DNA of 64,000 bases from Henckelia pumila (taxonomy: Eukaryota; Streptophyta; Magnoliopsida; Lamiales; Gesneriaceae), in NCBI RefSeq assembly GCF_033568475.1, contig NC_133120.1, positions 98,479,180 to 98,543,179 of the forward strand. The letters are read 5' to 3'. Numbering within the stretch: position 1 is the first letter of the stretch; each line of letters opens with the position of its first letter. The notes under the pieces were generated by a model. It made no database searches, was not told where the DNA came from, and worked only from the letters and a program-made list of their open reading frames with translations. The position numbers and the translations under genes were made by a program. Shown here in pieces: positions 10,852-23,078 of this stretch.

Positions 10852-11814
10852 TGTTAGGATCGAAATATGTGTAGAGGGGGGTGAATACACAATTGAAAAT
10901 TTTGCGGGTACTTCGATCTAATTTGTAAGAATCAGACAGAAGTTTTATTGCTTAAAACTTTTGATATGCTTGAAAGATCTGAACAAGTCAGGCGGAAGAA
11001 ATCTTTCTCACAGGTTGAATGCTTAATAATACTAATGCAGATAAGATGAAATAAATGCAGTAAAGAGATAGGCTTGTTTCTGGATGTTCGAAGATGAATT
11101 CTCCTACGTCACCCCTTCTTCTGTTTCCAGAAGGATTCATTAGAAGACTTTGACTTTATACAATCCCTTTGTACAAATCCAATCCAATCAATCTTTTGAT
11201 AGGAACTCCTAGCAATACTCTTTACTCGAAGCAGAGCAACTTTTCTACTTAGAGTTTACAAAGTGAAGCAATAGAGTATGCTTCGATGATTTTATCTGGA
11301 AAGCTGTAGCTTTGATCTTGATCGATTTGAAGTGTTTCTTTGAGCTTGATCGATCTGTAGTGTTCTAAACTCAGAATATCGAGACTTTGATTTGATGAGA
11401 TAAGTATCTGAGTTCGTGTATTGAGTGAAGGCTTTTTCAACTTTGATTTGATTGCTTTGTAATTTTCACTCTTGGTCTCATGTCCTGAATCTCCAAAATA
11501 CTTGAGTATTTATAGTCTTCAAAAGTATTTAGTGAGCCGCCAACAATTTTTGATTTTGAGCTGCCAACCTATCTCAATCCTAGCTCACAGATCTTGACTT
11601 TAGAACGTAGGCCGAGCAACGTTCAAAATCTCATTAAATGACTTTGTCGTTTTCTTCAACGATTAGAAATCGGATGAGGCTTCGATCTGGTTGATGAATT
11701 TATTGCGGTACTTTGATCTGGCTATCTTTCATAGATTATAATCTTTAATCTTTGATGAGTCTGATTAATTTACTTGGTTTTGTTTTGACTTGTTATCACT
11801 GAAATTCTCCAACA
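10852..11814 (-). repeat. 5' LTR of the copia element (963 bp)
   Basis: It is bounded by TGTTAGGATCG on the + strand left edge and GAAATTCTCCAACA on the right. The pair with 1-932 defines the element. Confidence 0.95.
11507..11514 (-). promoter_or_regulatory. TATA box in 5' LTR
   Basis: The minus strand reads CTATAAATACTC, about 300 bp into the LTR, a typical U3/R position. Confidence 0.5.
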
Positions 11815-13239
11815 TGTGATTATTGCATAAAATTTAAAATAAACAGCTAAAAACTATACTCTGAAAGCGTTAATTTTTATGGTGAAATTAAGAAAGAACA
11901 TGAAGTTTCTTTTATGGTTTTTTGATACAAAAATTCAATAATATAGGGCATTGAAAAATTTATAAAATATAAATATCATCTTATTTATTAAAAATATATC
12001 GTCATTTATTATTATATATTGATCTGATAATCTGAAAGACAAAATTAAAATAAATAAATAATTTATTATCTCAATTTTTTTAAATAAAAAAAGCCACAAT
12101 TATTTTTTTAAAGGTTTTGGCCATAATTTTGATAATTTAAATTTTAAAAAAAAATAGTAAATATGAAGAAATTCCTCGGATCTCGGTTTATTATAGATTT
12201 TTAAAGTGCCACATTTTGTTATAGTTTGATTATAAAAATTATTTTTTATAATAGTTTATTAAAAAAAACCCGATCAATATTTATATTGGGATTACGTTTT
12301 TACTAGAAGCTACTATTTGATTTTATTTTTTATGATGTGAAATTTTGAGTTGGAAACAAATCTTAAGAAGTACATACCACATCTAATGTTTGGATCAAAG
12401 TTGATCACTTTCTTTTGACTTTATCTTACATATAGACAAACTGGAGGACCACTTGTTGACACTTGAAAAGTATATCAACTCGATTTCTCATGTAAGAATG
12501 CATAATATTTCATCCAATAACAATTTTAATGGTTTTATTTTAAAATAGTACGACACCTTTTGCTAAGCAAGAGATTTTGACACTTGTTTGTTATTTTGTG
12601 TGTTTCATAATTTCATTTAAGTAAATTGTGGTTGAAAATTGGTAAATCAGTTATTCTGTTAATTTATTTATATTATTTTCTTATATGACTGCTATTTGTT
12701 TTTTTTTTTTTAATATTTTCTGATTTTTAGTCATATATAATTATATCATCATTCAAAAAGGGATTGAAAAGTGTCATATGGATCAAAGGAGAAAATGCAA
12801 TTTTAATCATTTAAGTTGTAACACGACAAAGTTCGATTTTCACCATGTACGTATAATTGGATTTTTTTTTTCGAAACTACTAATTTTTTTTCCATAACCT
12901 TGAATAAGTTAAAGGGGTAAACGGCTAGGCTAGGTTCGAAATAGTCTAGGGTTCAAATAAAACATTCAATCGACCAAAACAACAAACAAGTGGACGAAAT
13001 CATGAGGAAGAAGATCAGGAGCTTCATTCGCAAAAGAGGGGTCTAATAACTAGTTTTTTTCTTGCAATTTAGGACAAAGAAATCTTCTTGCGTAGGCTGG
13101 AATAAGGTCGTCGGACCTCTCCGGTGACGTACGTGCGATAGAAACGGATGAAGAATAACGTGGAAGAGAGCCAAGAAATTGGGGCTTAGGTGCAAAATAT
13201 GTCGTGTTGGGATCCCTTATCGTAGTTTATTTAAAAGAA
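11815..13239. other. AT-rich intergenic DNA, no gene seen
   Basis: Homopolymer-rich, low-complexity AT sequence. No credible ORF, RNA gene or element ends are seen except the CACTA remnant that follows. Confidence 0.6.
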
Positions 13240-13586
13240 TTATTATTTTGGCTCAAAAAAAATTATTATTGAATTTTTTATAAAAAAAATTTAATTAAAA
13301 GACATCAATTATATACAACAGTTTTTTAAAAATGTTGTCTTTGATTCCAAAAAACACTCTCATTAACAACAGTATATAAAAACTGTTGTCGGTTGTAAAA
13401 AAAACTATTGTTGTAGCTAAAAAAAAAGGTAAAAAACATCATTTTTTAAAAAATTGTCTTTGATAATGAAAAACGCTCAACAACAATATTTTTTTAATAA
13501 AACTGTTGTCGAAAGGTAGAAGACAACAGTTTTGCATTTAAAATGTTGTCTATTGCCTGTTGTGGATTGATGATTTTCTTGTAGTG
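13240..13586. mobile_element. CACTA-type element fragment, one terminus
   Basis: The right edge TGATTTTCTTGTAGTG (13571-13586) is the reverse complement of CACTACAAGAAAATCA, the typical plant CACTA terminus. To its left lie several inverted and direct copies of ACAACAGTTTTTxAAAACTGTTGTC-like units (13315-13560), which are the subterminal repeats of such elements. The other terminus was not found, so the element is truncated or internally deleted. Confidence 0.7.
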
Positions 13587-13897
13587 TAAAGAATAAGACG
13601 TTTTCTCTTTTATTTTAATTTGTTTAGGTATAATTGTAATGTGTTTAATATAGACTCAATTTTTGTCACATCAGTCACATAGGATAGCATCGATCAATAT
13701 CAGCTCAGCAATATTCGATGAATCGGTGGTTTATGACAAAACAAGACTGAAAAAAATTATTTAAAGTTTATATATTAATAACAAACATTTACAAGTTACA
13801 TGATTAAAATATTTTATTGAGTATTCAACCAAAGTTCTATGTTAGAATATCAACAGAAAGATAGTTGATATATGGAATGATATCTTCTTTAGATAAG

Positions 13898-13961
<64 letters not shown>

Positions 13962-16139
13962 TACTCTCAAAAATGATGTTATTCAAACAGATTTTAATAT
14001 TATCTAATATCATCTCTACTCACTCATTCTAATTCAAAATCATCGATTCGGCCTTGTGTTGTAGTCACGGAGTTGTGATGTAAAACTTCTATAAACTTTG
14101 CCTCATTATTTGATCCAGATATTGGGTTAATTCAGTTTTATGTTTTAATCCTTCATATTGATTCAAGAATTGGCGTTGATCAAATTTCACAATATTCGAT
14201 AAAACTTGACAGCCTTATTTCTTGACTGTGATATGCTTAAATGCATGGAGTATTACTGTTGACTGTTGTACAATTTGTAGTATGTAATTAACGTAAAAAT
14301 TTTGTTTGGGGTGACTGCTTTTGATCTGCCCGCCCCTATCTATGTCAATTTCTTTGATACACAGGGAATTCATTTTATAGGTTTTGTCTATGTTATCCCA
14401 TTTGGGTATTGCTCGAATGGAGATCCAATGACCCATGTTTTTTCGCATTTGATATTTTATTTTATTTTATTTTTTGCATTTGAGATAATCTTATAACCGC
14501 AAAAAAAAACATGGACCTTTGGATGCAGCATAAAGACAGTGACCATTTGTTAGCATAGACAAAGCTCGTTTTACAGACCTTTTTCGGAGAGCCTATATTC
14601 TCTTGCATCTTTAGCATTTTCTATCATCTATTTGGGACGAATAACCAGCAAATATTAAAATATTGATTTTCATACTAAAATATTAATTAACATTGGAATT
14701 TCATTTCATTTTTGTCCCAAAAAAATTTCGATCCGACATCTTCTCGACCAAAAGTTTTGAGATATTTTTTGTATCGATTAATATCGTAAGAGAGATCGAA
14801 AATATTTAAACTTTTTCATTCATCATTTATTCGAAATAAAAAACTATCGTTAAAATCAAGACATGGAGTTGTGTGAGATGATATTTGGGATATGAAATTA
14901 TGGATCAACATTCTCATATTTACAATCAAAATTATTATTCTTTTCCGTAAAAATTATGAGTCTATTTATTTATAGAATTTTTAGACATTTTTATTTTTCG
15001 CATATGTTTAGAAGATTTTCATTGTTTTACATGATTTGCAGGATTTTGAATATGATTTATGTAATGAAGCTTGCATGCATGAATTTTTAACTGTTGTTGA
15101 GTTTTTAGGTTATGTGCCTGCAATTACATTATTAAGAGTAATATTTCATGGAAGATTATTTTAAATTGTAATATATATTTATGTATAATCAATATCTTTA
15201 AATAAAATGTATTTTAAAGAAATATCTTATTGAAAAAAAAATACTAGTAAGTCAGGGTCGTTTCAAGTTGAGTCTCCAAACATGCATAAACAAATTGGTA
15301 TCTCTTTACATTTTTTGCATTTACTTATCGTTATTATTTTGGATGATTTGTTGAATTATTTTATATATTCTATAAAATATCAAAATCTTGCATACAAAGT
15401 AAGCTTCAACCAAAATATTTTTATCATCACAACATAAAATATTTTCAAATGATTTTCAAAATACTTAATCATTTTTAGATGTATTATTCGAGTATTTTTG
15501 CTTTATTTTCTAACTAAAACTTGATATAATTTCTCGGTGTTATATTCATTTTTGAATATTTCAAAAATTATCTATTATAACTCAAAATATTTTTAAAGTG
15601 TATACACTACCCCTCCCCTCCCTCTCATGCACCAATCTCCAACATCAATGTTTTAAATATTCATTTTTCTTATTTTGATTATTGGAATATTTTGCAACAA
15701 TTATTCTACAAAGTTGTTTGAACATGAATAAATTATTTTTAGGTTAAAAACAATCCATATTTTATATTTTCAACATGAATTCTAAGATTTAAAATAGTAT
15801 GATTTAAATATATATTTTATTGTCATATTAGACTAGTAAAATTTTGATAGATCAAAATTTAAACCTTGCTCTCATAATTTTATATATTTTAAATAAAAAA
15901 GTAATTAAAATTTCATGTATATCGATATAATTTTTTTATATAATAAAACTGTATTATTTGTATATTATAAAATAATATGGAAATTTCTTAGAATATTAAA
16001 GTTTAGTTTTTTAAAAAAAAATTAGTTGTTCATATATAAATATTCTATATTTATATTTTTTTTAGATAATCAAGATTTCATAATTTTAAAAAAAATATAC
16101 AAAGATAGGTTTTCCTAACAATTGATTATATATGAGATG
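13587..16139. other. AT-rich intergenic DNA, no gene seen
   Basis: Low-complexity AT-rich sequence with the microsatellite at 13901-13960. The small ORFs near 14215-14496 have no recognisable domain and are probably chance. Confidence 0.6.
13901..13960. repeat. (AT)26 (AC)4 microsatellite
   Basis: Uninterrupted AT dinucleotides at 13901-13952, followed by ACACACAC. Confidence 0.97.
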
Positions 16140-16300
16140 GAGTGTTCTGTATCCGGAATTAAGGATTAATTGGTAATTAATGGAGTGATCATGTTTAGAT
16201 TAAATAAACATGATTAAAATATTTCCAAAAAAATCTAAGGAGTTTAAAAATGGATCCAAAACACTCGAAAATCATCTGGAGAGTCTTGAGTCTCGAGTGA

Positions 16301-17464
16301 GATCGGAACTTCCGAACAAGGATTGGAGCATCCGATCAGTGCAGAATCGGAAGCAACGTTTGGGTTCGGAAGCGAGACGATCGAAACGTCCGATCTAAGA
16401 TCGGAGCTTCCGATCTTCTCCAGTCAGCAGTTTCGAGTGACGTCAGCGTGATGATGTAAGGAATAGGGGTGTTCATCGATCGTTTCGATTTTAATTTGTC
16501 TAATTTCGGTTCGATTTTCCGATTTTCGATTTATAAAAAATGTAATTCAAAGTCAAACCGTTCTACTTCGGTTCGGTTCAGTTCGGTTTTTGTACTATAA
16601 TGGACCGGTTTATACGGTTCGATTTTGTCGGTTTGATCATTAATAATACATAACATAATAAAAGAAACATAAATTTCATTCAACATGTAATTTAAATACC
16701 CAACACACAACTTAAAGTTATAGTCATAGAATGAAGAAACAAAAAAAATAACAAACAATATAAGGACAAACATTCAACCACAGTCTTATAATATTTTAAA
16801 AAAACAAAACAAATTTTTCTACGGTTATTCTGATTTTGTTAGAATTATTAAAATTAATAATATAAATACATTGTAAAATATAATATGTTTTTTACATGAT
16901 TTCTTATTAAAAAAATTTAAAAATAAAGTTTAAATGACTTACATAAATAACAATCAACTAAAAATTATATAAACAACAATCAATTAATTAACTATAAATT
17001 ACATAAACAACAACAATAAATAAATAAATAAACAACAATCAACTAAAAATTATTCAAAATAATTATTCATTCATTAAATATCATCTTATAACATATATAA
17101 TGTAAATATAAAATATAAATAAAATTATTAATCTAACTCAATTTCGTTTTTTTCGATCGGTTCGATTTTGACATATATAATCCAAAACCGAACAAAATAA
17201 ACTTCGGTTCTAATATTTATATCCGAATTTCAAAATACGATTTTCGATTCAGTTCGGTCTTTGATTTTTTCGGTTTGGATTTTCGGTTTTATCCGAAAAA
17301 TGAACACCCCTAGTAAGGAATGACGATGGTGATGGGACATCGGAACTTTCGAAGGACGGATCGGAGCTTCCAATGTGCTGGAAGGACACATGTAGTGCAT
17401 GCAAAAGATCGGAACCACCGATCAAGGATCAAAGCGTCCGATCAGACAATCGGAGCTTTCGATC
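16301..17464 (+). repeat. Degenerate GATCGGA-NNN-TCCGATC palindrome array
   Basis: At least nine copies or near-copies lie at 16301, 16321, 16379, 16400, 17338, 17358, 17407, 17427 and 17448. They are split by the hAT insertion. The last one ends six bases before the TATA box. Confidence 0.85.
16464..17312. mobile_element. Non-autonomous hAT-like element (849 bp) with perfect 8-bp TSD
   Basis: Terminal inverted repeats TAGGGGTGTTCAT / ATGAACACCCCTA are flanked by GTAAGGAA on both sides (16456-16463, 17313-17320). An 8-bp duplication and TAGGGGTG ends fit hAT. Subterminal TTCGGTTCGATTTTCGG repeats are present. No transposase is encoded. Confidence 0.88.
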
Positions 17465-17469
17465 GTCAT

Positions 17470-17478
17470 CTATATAAG
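17470..17478 (+). promoter_or_regulatory. TATA box of remnant LTR
   Basis: CTATATAAG directly after the palindrome array, in the position equivalent to the TATA box in the chromovirus LTR. Confidence 0.55.
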
Positions 17479-18769
17479 TGGATGCCGATGCTCATTTCAA
17501 AGTGCACCAAGTTCCCTTCTCCTTTCTTTTTTTAGTTAGTTTTAGGCTTTCTAGGCGTCCTATTGGCGAGCCAGAAATGTCTAGGCGCTACGGAGCTAGT
17601 AGCGGAGCTGTGCCTAAGTTTTGGAACTCTCACCATAAGCGGGCTGACGACGGACGAAAGTTTAGCTTTGGCTTCCTAAAATTATTTGGGAGTATGCATT
17701 AGCTTAGTTAAGGATTTTAAAGTTTTAATAATGATGCAGGAGTATTTGCATTGTAGAGAGGATGATAAGCTTAAAACTTAGAGTGAGACTGCTAGGATTG
17801 CCTTTAGTAAGGTACGTAAGTACTGACCGAGATAGGAGGCATGATATATATGTTAATATATTGCATTTGTGTGTGCTATATATTCCATGTTTTACCGCTT
17901 TAGCACATGCATGATTTTATATGAGACTGCATCCAGTACAATGTGAGTCATGCCAGTTTTCATCGGTGATGAGTTACTCGTTATGGATTCGTGTCTGGGG
18001 AGGCTCAGCCCCCGGTTTTGCTATCACTAGGAGCTCACGACGGTGGATTAACGCTTTAGTTGATAGTTGAATATACGAGTACCCCGCGGAGTCGCTCTTT
18101 TAGCACGGTGCTGTGTATTCATGGCGTCCTGAGCAGACTGTTTTACCCAGGATTTTATAGTCATTTGCATGCTCATATTTGTTGTATATATCATTGCTTC
18201 TGTATTGAGCATAGTCGCTCACATCCAGTATTTTTTTGTATGTCTGGATACCCCATTCCACGGGGCAGGGGTAGGTGCAGGTAGTGCACCCAGTAGCTTG
18301 GAGAAGCCAACAACCAGTGAAGACAGCAGGCTTAGCAGTAGCTGGGATCGACACTTTACTCATTCTTTACTAAAACTTGATAACCGTATGCTTGCGAGCG
18401 TAAATTTCGCAACAAATACACATAAATCCTAGGCCAGCAACACATGCACAAAGCCTAGGCTTCTACCAATGCATAATCTCAACACATAAATCCGTGGCCA
18501 GCGGTTACGCTACTAAAGCAGTAAAAGAGGTCTAGCCAATATACCAGATCGAAACCCTAAGTAAGAGTTTTAGTTCCCGGCTAACCGAAGGCGACTGCAA
18601 CGGAAAACAAATGTCACGGCACAACGGGCAGCCCAAACGACCAGTGGATAGCCCAACGTCCAGCAGGTCGGCGGCGGCATCACTCGAAGCCAGCGCGCTG
18701 TCCAGGCGGCGGCGGCAGCATCCAGCGGCTCCGGCGACTGCTCCGATGGCGACAACCAACGGCAACCAA

Positions 18770-18781
18770 GCTCTGATACCA
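18770..18781 (-). other. Primer binding site (tRNA-iMet) of a truncated retroelement
   Basis: The minus strand reads TGGTATCAGAGC one base after the putative LTR ending CCCAACA. Confidence 0.75.
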
Positions 18782-18782
18782 A

Positions 18783-19169
18783 TGTTGGGAAATCATCGAC
18801 CGATCCGCCGCCGTTATTCATCCTTCCTTGTTCCTACGCTGCAAAAATACCAAACAGAACAGGGAAACCAAACCAACAATAAAACGTGAGTTAACATAAA
18901 GGATTCCGGGGCTCAGATGCTACGACTCTCCAAACCACCAGCAATCCACGGCGAAGACCACAAAGGCTCTTCCCAAACTCAACTCACACCTACTGCCCTC
19001 AACCCACAACACGCCTACTGCCTCGCTCTCTCACACTCTCTCGGTTGCTCTCTCATGATTGCCTCAACAAATGAGGCTCGCCTCCCCTTCTCTCTGGACT
19101 CTCCTTCGGCTCCTCAACACACAGCAAGGAATGACTCACACAGAGCCGAGGGCGAGAGAGGCAGCAACA
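18783..19169 (-). repeat. Putative LTR (387 bp) of a truncated retroelement
   Basis: The + strand starts TGTTGGGAAATC and can end GGCAGCAACA, giving TGTTG/CAACA edges next to a primer site. The partner LTR and any coding region are not in the window. About 350 bp of GC-richer DNA to the left (18420-18769) may be its internal leader. The right edge is inferred from the CAACA ending only. Confidence 0.5.
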
Positions 19170-20531
19170 CTAATGTATCGAAGTCGAAAAGATAAGTTCA
19201 TTAACATCCAAAAATTATCCCATATCTCGGAGGCACCAGATAAAGAACGTGAAATTCTTCTGTTTGGAGCACTTGGAATTTGTGATGAGAAGAATGGAAT
19301 ATCATTTGAATTCGATTGAAAAATCTAATTTTGATCATGTTGGATCGAGTAAGGCAAGTTTTGGTGAACTTTGAATGTTGGAGTAATTTGATCATTTTGG
19401 GTTTGTGGTTTCTTATATGTACTGTGGATTTATCAGAATTTTCTTATATTTGTGATCAGATGATTTAGTTTGTAAAAATGATTGTTAGTTTGATGGTTTT
19501 TTTTGTTATCAATGTATTGTGTGACGTATTTTAAATTTTTTTTTTTCTGAAGGAGTAATCTTTTTTAATTTTTGGTCATCTAATTTTTATTTTTAATTTT
19601 TTTGTATAATGATGTTTGTTTTGTTTGTTTTAAATTTTTAGATTTAGATTGAATCATTGTTGACTTGCACTTGATGATTTACATAAATTTTAATAATTGG
19701 AAAGAATATAAAATTTGGGTGATTAAAAATTTAAATTACATTTTTTTTATTTTAAGATAAAAAAATATCTTTTTCTTTGAATTTTGTACTTTTCCGAAAG
19801 TAAACAAACTAAATAAAAGTGTAGGATCGGATAAGTCATGGGAATACTATTTCCGGTTTTTTTTTTTATATATCTAAATATTTAATTAATATATAATTCA
19901 CACATGTCAAATGAAGGGGCAACTGCTCTACCTCATTTCAGTTTACTCAAATCAGTCTACCCAAATCAGTTTACTTTAGTTCTACCAATTGAAATTTTGG
20001 GTTCTCCACACAAATATATTAGAAATTACGAAAATGTGAATATATTATCATTTTTGATTACTTTGTGATATTTTTCAATTTCATATAAATTTCTACGAGA
20101 CAGTCTCGCATGTCAATTTTGTGAGACGACTATCTCATATTTGACACGACCAACGAAATATTACTTTTTACACAAAAAATACTATAGATGGGTTTTTTTA
20201 AGAGGATATCTTATTCGATATAATCCAAGAAAAAATGATATTTTTCAAGACAAAAGTATTCCTTCTTTTTCATGGCAAATATGGTTCAGATCGATTCATA
20301 TTACGGATATAGATTCATGAGATTGTCTGAAAAAAGTTTTACCCTATTTTTTATGTCAAAAAAATTATTTTTCATTATAGATGTGAGTCGGATCAATTTG
20401 CCTCATAAATCCGTGTGATCGTCACATAAAATACCTACTTTTAAAATTTTGATTACTTTATATCGAATCTTTTCGGACTATCAACCAAACAAATTAATAT
20501 TAGGGCAAATGTTTTCCTTATTATTACACAA
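19170..20531. other. AT-rich intergenic DNA with a dispersed GAGAC-type repeat
   Basis: No gene is seen. The part 20091-20440 (GAGACAGTCTCGCATGTC, TTTTGTGAGACGACTATCTC, later CGGATATAGATTCATGAGATTG) resembles a common dispersed plant repeat with GAGACGGTCTCAC ends; this is recognition from memory with low certainty. Confidence 0.4.
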
Positions 20532-21293
20532 GTCTAGGTGTGGAAAAATACCGAAATATTTGGTGTATCGAGTTTATCATACTAAAAAATACTGAATTTA
20601 CCTAAATTTTTGGCATACCAATATAGAGAATATTTCAGTACGATACGGTAATGATACCAAACTTTTCATTACGGTAACGATACGAAATTTTCAAATTTCG
20701 GTATATACTGAAATAAATAAACAATATATATAAATTAATATATATTGTAGGACCAAGCGTTTATCGCTTTAAGAAAAGCTATATATTTTGATAATATGGT
20801 GCAACTTATATATTTTAAACAACAGAGCAGCTCAAGTGACATAGTTCGATTTCTCAACCAGTAGGGACTATTATTGCAGTCCAACAATCTCCCTCCCAAT
20901 AATTGCACTTCTTGCAATCAAAACCCATGACCTTGGCTCTGATACCAATTGTAGGACCAAGCGCTTGTCGGTTTATTAAAAGCTATAGCTGGTGGTAATG
21001 GTGCAACTCAAATTTTTTAAACCACAACAGTCCAATCACCATAGTTTGATCCCTCAACCAGCAAGAACAATTATTGCACTAAAATATATATATATTTAAA
21101 TAATAAAGCTGTAATCATTTAACAATATATTTTTGGGTTTAAAACGGTATATACCGATATTGTTCTTTCTATATATAGCAAAATTTTGCTATAATCAGTT
21201 TGTTAGTTATACGTACCAAAATTTTGTTATGCTGAGACTCAGTATATTAAAAATTTCGATACAATATCGATATGTTGGTCGTTTTGTATCCTA
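20532..21293. mobile_element. Old MITE-like repeat carrying a nested TRIM
   Basis: The flanks of the TRIM share ATACCGAAAT / GGTATATACCG motifs with the element at 31211-31556. Both ends contain a CTAGG core. No clean duplication is visible, so the boundaries are tentative. Confidence 0.35.
20746..21086 (-). mobile_element. TRIM-like miniature LTR retrotransposon
   Basis: Two diverged direct copies (20746-20886, 141 bp; 20950-21086, about 137 bp), both beginning TGTAGGACCAAGCG, flank only 63 bp. On the minus strand this interior starts with TGGTATCAGAGCC (20947-20936, tRNA-iMet primer site, two bases after the LTR). It ends with GGGAGGGAGAT (20897-20887, purine tract) abutting the other LTR. 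LTR, primer site, purine tract and LTR with no coding space is the definition of a TRIM. LTR identity is roughly 70%, so it is old. Confidence 0.8.
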
Positions 21294-21440
21294 GTGCTTG
21301 ACTTGTCAGCAAGTCAAAGTAGAGCATCGACGACCAATAAAACGTCTTCAAGTCTCGGTACATCTTCGTACTCTCGGGATGGACGGAGTACGGAGATGTG
21401 TGTACCTCTGTCATAATGTCTGCTCTCAACTGATCGAAAC
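21294..21440. pseudogene. Rearranged gypsy integrase scrap (two halves in opposite orientation)
   Basis: The minus strand 21440-21350 encodes LRADIMTEVHTSPYSVHP and TKMYRDLKTFYW, the start of the integrase zinc domain. The + strand 21294-21345 encodes CLTCQQVKVEHRRP, its usual continuation about 25 residues later. In intact elements these lie on one strand, so an inversion joined them. Confidence 0.7.
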
Positions 21441-21703
21441 TCGACACCCACATCCTATCTATCATAATTTTCAATACAATGTCGTACTATATACGTACTA
21501 CCCCTAATTAAAATGTGTATAAGTGACTTCAATATTGAAATCAAACCATGAGGTGTGGATGAATAGTGAAGTTGAAATTGATAACATTAAGTAGTTTAAT
21601 TGATTGTTGATTTTTACATATTTAATGTCAGAACTTCATCAAAATTATATAAGATAGAGCTACTAAAAAGTAAGGTAAATGATATCAAAATTATATATAC
21701 TGA

Positions 21704-23025
21704 TTAATTATATTCAATATCAGTAGACCCAGCACAACTGTTATAGAGCCCACCATGCAGAAATTGAAGACAAAAGATATCATCTGATAAGTATGTCCAG
21801 CATGAATCCCAAACTGCTTCGGGTCGGCTGATGCAATCTGATGATAACAGGGTAGCAAAAAGAACTCTCAATGATTGTGCTGAAGCCCATTGGCTTGTCT
21901 CAACAATACCATCAATATACTCACTGTCATCGTTTAACAGCCCTAATCCATACCAAGCATCGCGAAAGGACTGATATTGAACACCATTGACAAAAGATAT
22001 ATCATCGTAGCATTTTGCACCGCGACTGACATTCAATAGACATCTTAAGTAATACAAATCCCCACATCCAGGTGGAACGTAAAAGATGCGCCCAATTGAG
22101 AATCCTCGTTTCCTTGGAACCCATTCACGTGCATCTTGCTTCCAGACAAATTTCATTGGAAACTGAGCATACGTTAATTCTCTTGCCTTGGGATATTTTT
22201 TATTCGCTTCAAACCAAGCTAGAAACATTCTCTGATTAATAGTAGGATGATCAAGAACATTTTCGATTTGTTCCAAGTCAGAAAATACTATATTTTGTTC
22301 ATTCGGAAGATGAAAGCTCAGTCGCTCAACTGGTGGATCTCTATATTGAATGTCAAATCCAAAAATTCTCCAAACAGCCTCACATGAGGAAATATACCTG
22401 CAATCATAGTACATATTAACTTCATCAACATGCTTACCTGAGTTCTCATCATCACCACTCTGATAAAATGATGCAGTCACACAATCGTGTCCCTTATTTA
22501 TATACTTGAACAAATATTTAATGGCTCGAGATTGGTTGCACCATTCAACATTCATATGAGCTCCATAACAAATCAATAGATAACGATTATGTGGCACGAC
22601 ATATCTGTTGTCCAAATCAACACCATTCTTCTGAACAGTTCGCCCATTATCTCTACGTCTATAGACTGGGTATCCATCCTCATCTACTGATGTGACGTCA
22701 ACAAATTTTTTTGGAAAATGTTTTGTGCAACGACCATCTGACATGCATGGAGAATTCTTTCTCACCACACCACATGGACCATGAATCATGAAGTCACGCA
22801 CAGCTGCATAATAAATTGGATCTTCTTTCTCATCTGGAATTTCAGCTGAAATTATATCGTTTACTTCTTCTGCACCTGGAAATTTGTCTTTTTTATGGAG
22901 AAAGAGAAGAATGTGCGCATGAGGTAATCCTCGCTTCTGAAATTCCACCGTATATATAACTGCAATAAGGTTAATAAACATTTTTTAAATTATTATTAAA
23001 AAAAGTCATACATAAAATTAATACA

Positions 23026-23078
<53 letters not shown>

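Larger units (their letters stand above)
1..11814 (-). mobile_element. Ty1/copia LTR retrotransposon (SIRE-like layout), decayed, left LTR cut by window edge
   Basis: The element reads right to left: 5' LTR (10852-11814), tRNA-iMet primer site, gag, protease, integrase, RT, RNase H, a 1.4-kb zone with two antisense ORFs, a broken extra sense ORF, a purine tract and the 3' LTR (1-932). Integrase before RT is the copia order. The size (~11.8 kb), ~1-kb LTRs, a long gag with a coiled-coil tail and an extra ORF after pol fit the SIRE/Maximus lineage; that lineage call is inference. The LTRs align without indels over 932 bp with about 25 differences counted by hand (~97.3% identity). The outer target-site duplication cannot be tested because the left 31 bp lie outside the window. 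Confidence 0.93.
16140..18365 (+). mobile_element. Remnant gypsy (Tekay/Del-like) LTR, interrupted by a hAT element
   Basis: The stretch has the same architecture as the chromovirus LTR at 57506-58955 read on its own strand. Degenerate GATCGGA..TCCGATC palindromes come first, then a TATA box (17470). A GCTCAC motif and CCCCATTCCACGGGGCAGG near 18255 follow, matching the LTR's CCTATTCCATGGGGCAGG. No adjoining coding region survives, so it is a solo or truncated LTR. Edges are approximate. Confidence 0.6.

Noticed and set aside
14215-14496. Overlapping + and - strand ORFs of 64-77 codons
   Set aside because: Short, no domain, no start context or neighbours supporting a gene.
18532-19319. Several overlapping GC-rich ORFs on both strands
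   Set aside because: They arise from the GC-rich putative LTR and leader of a truncated retroelement and have no domains.
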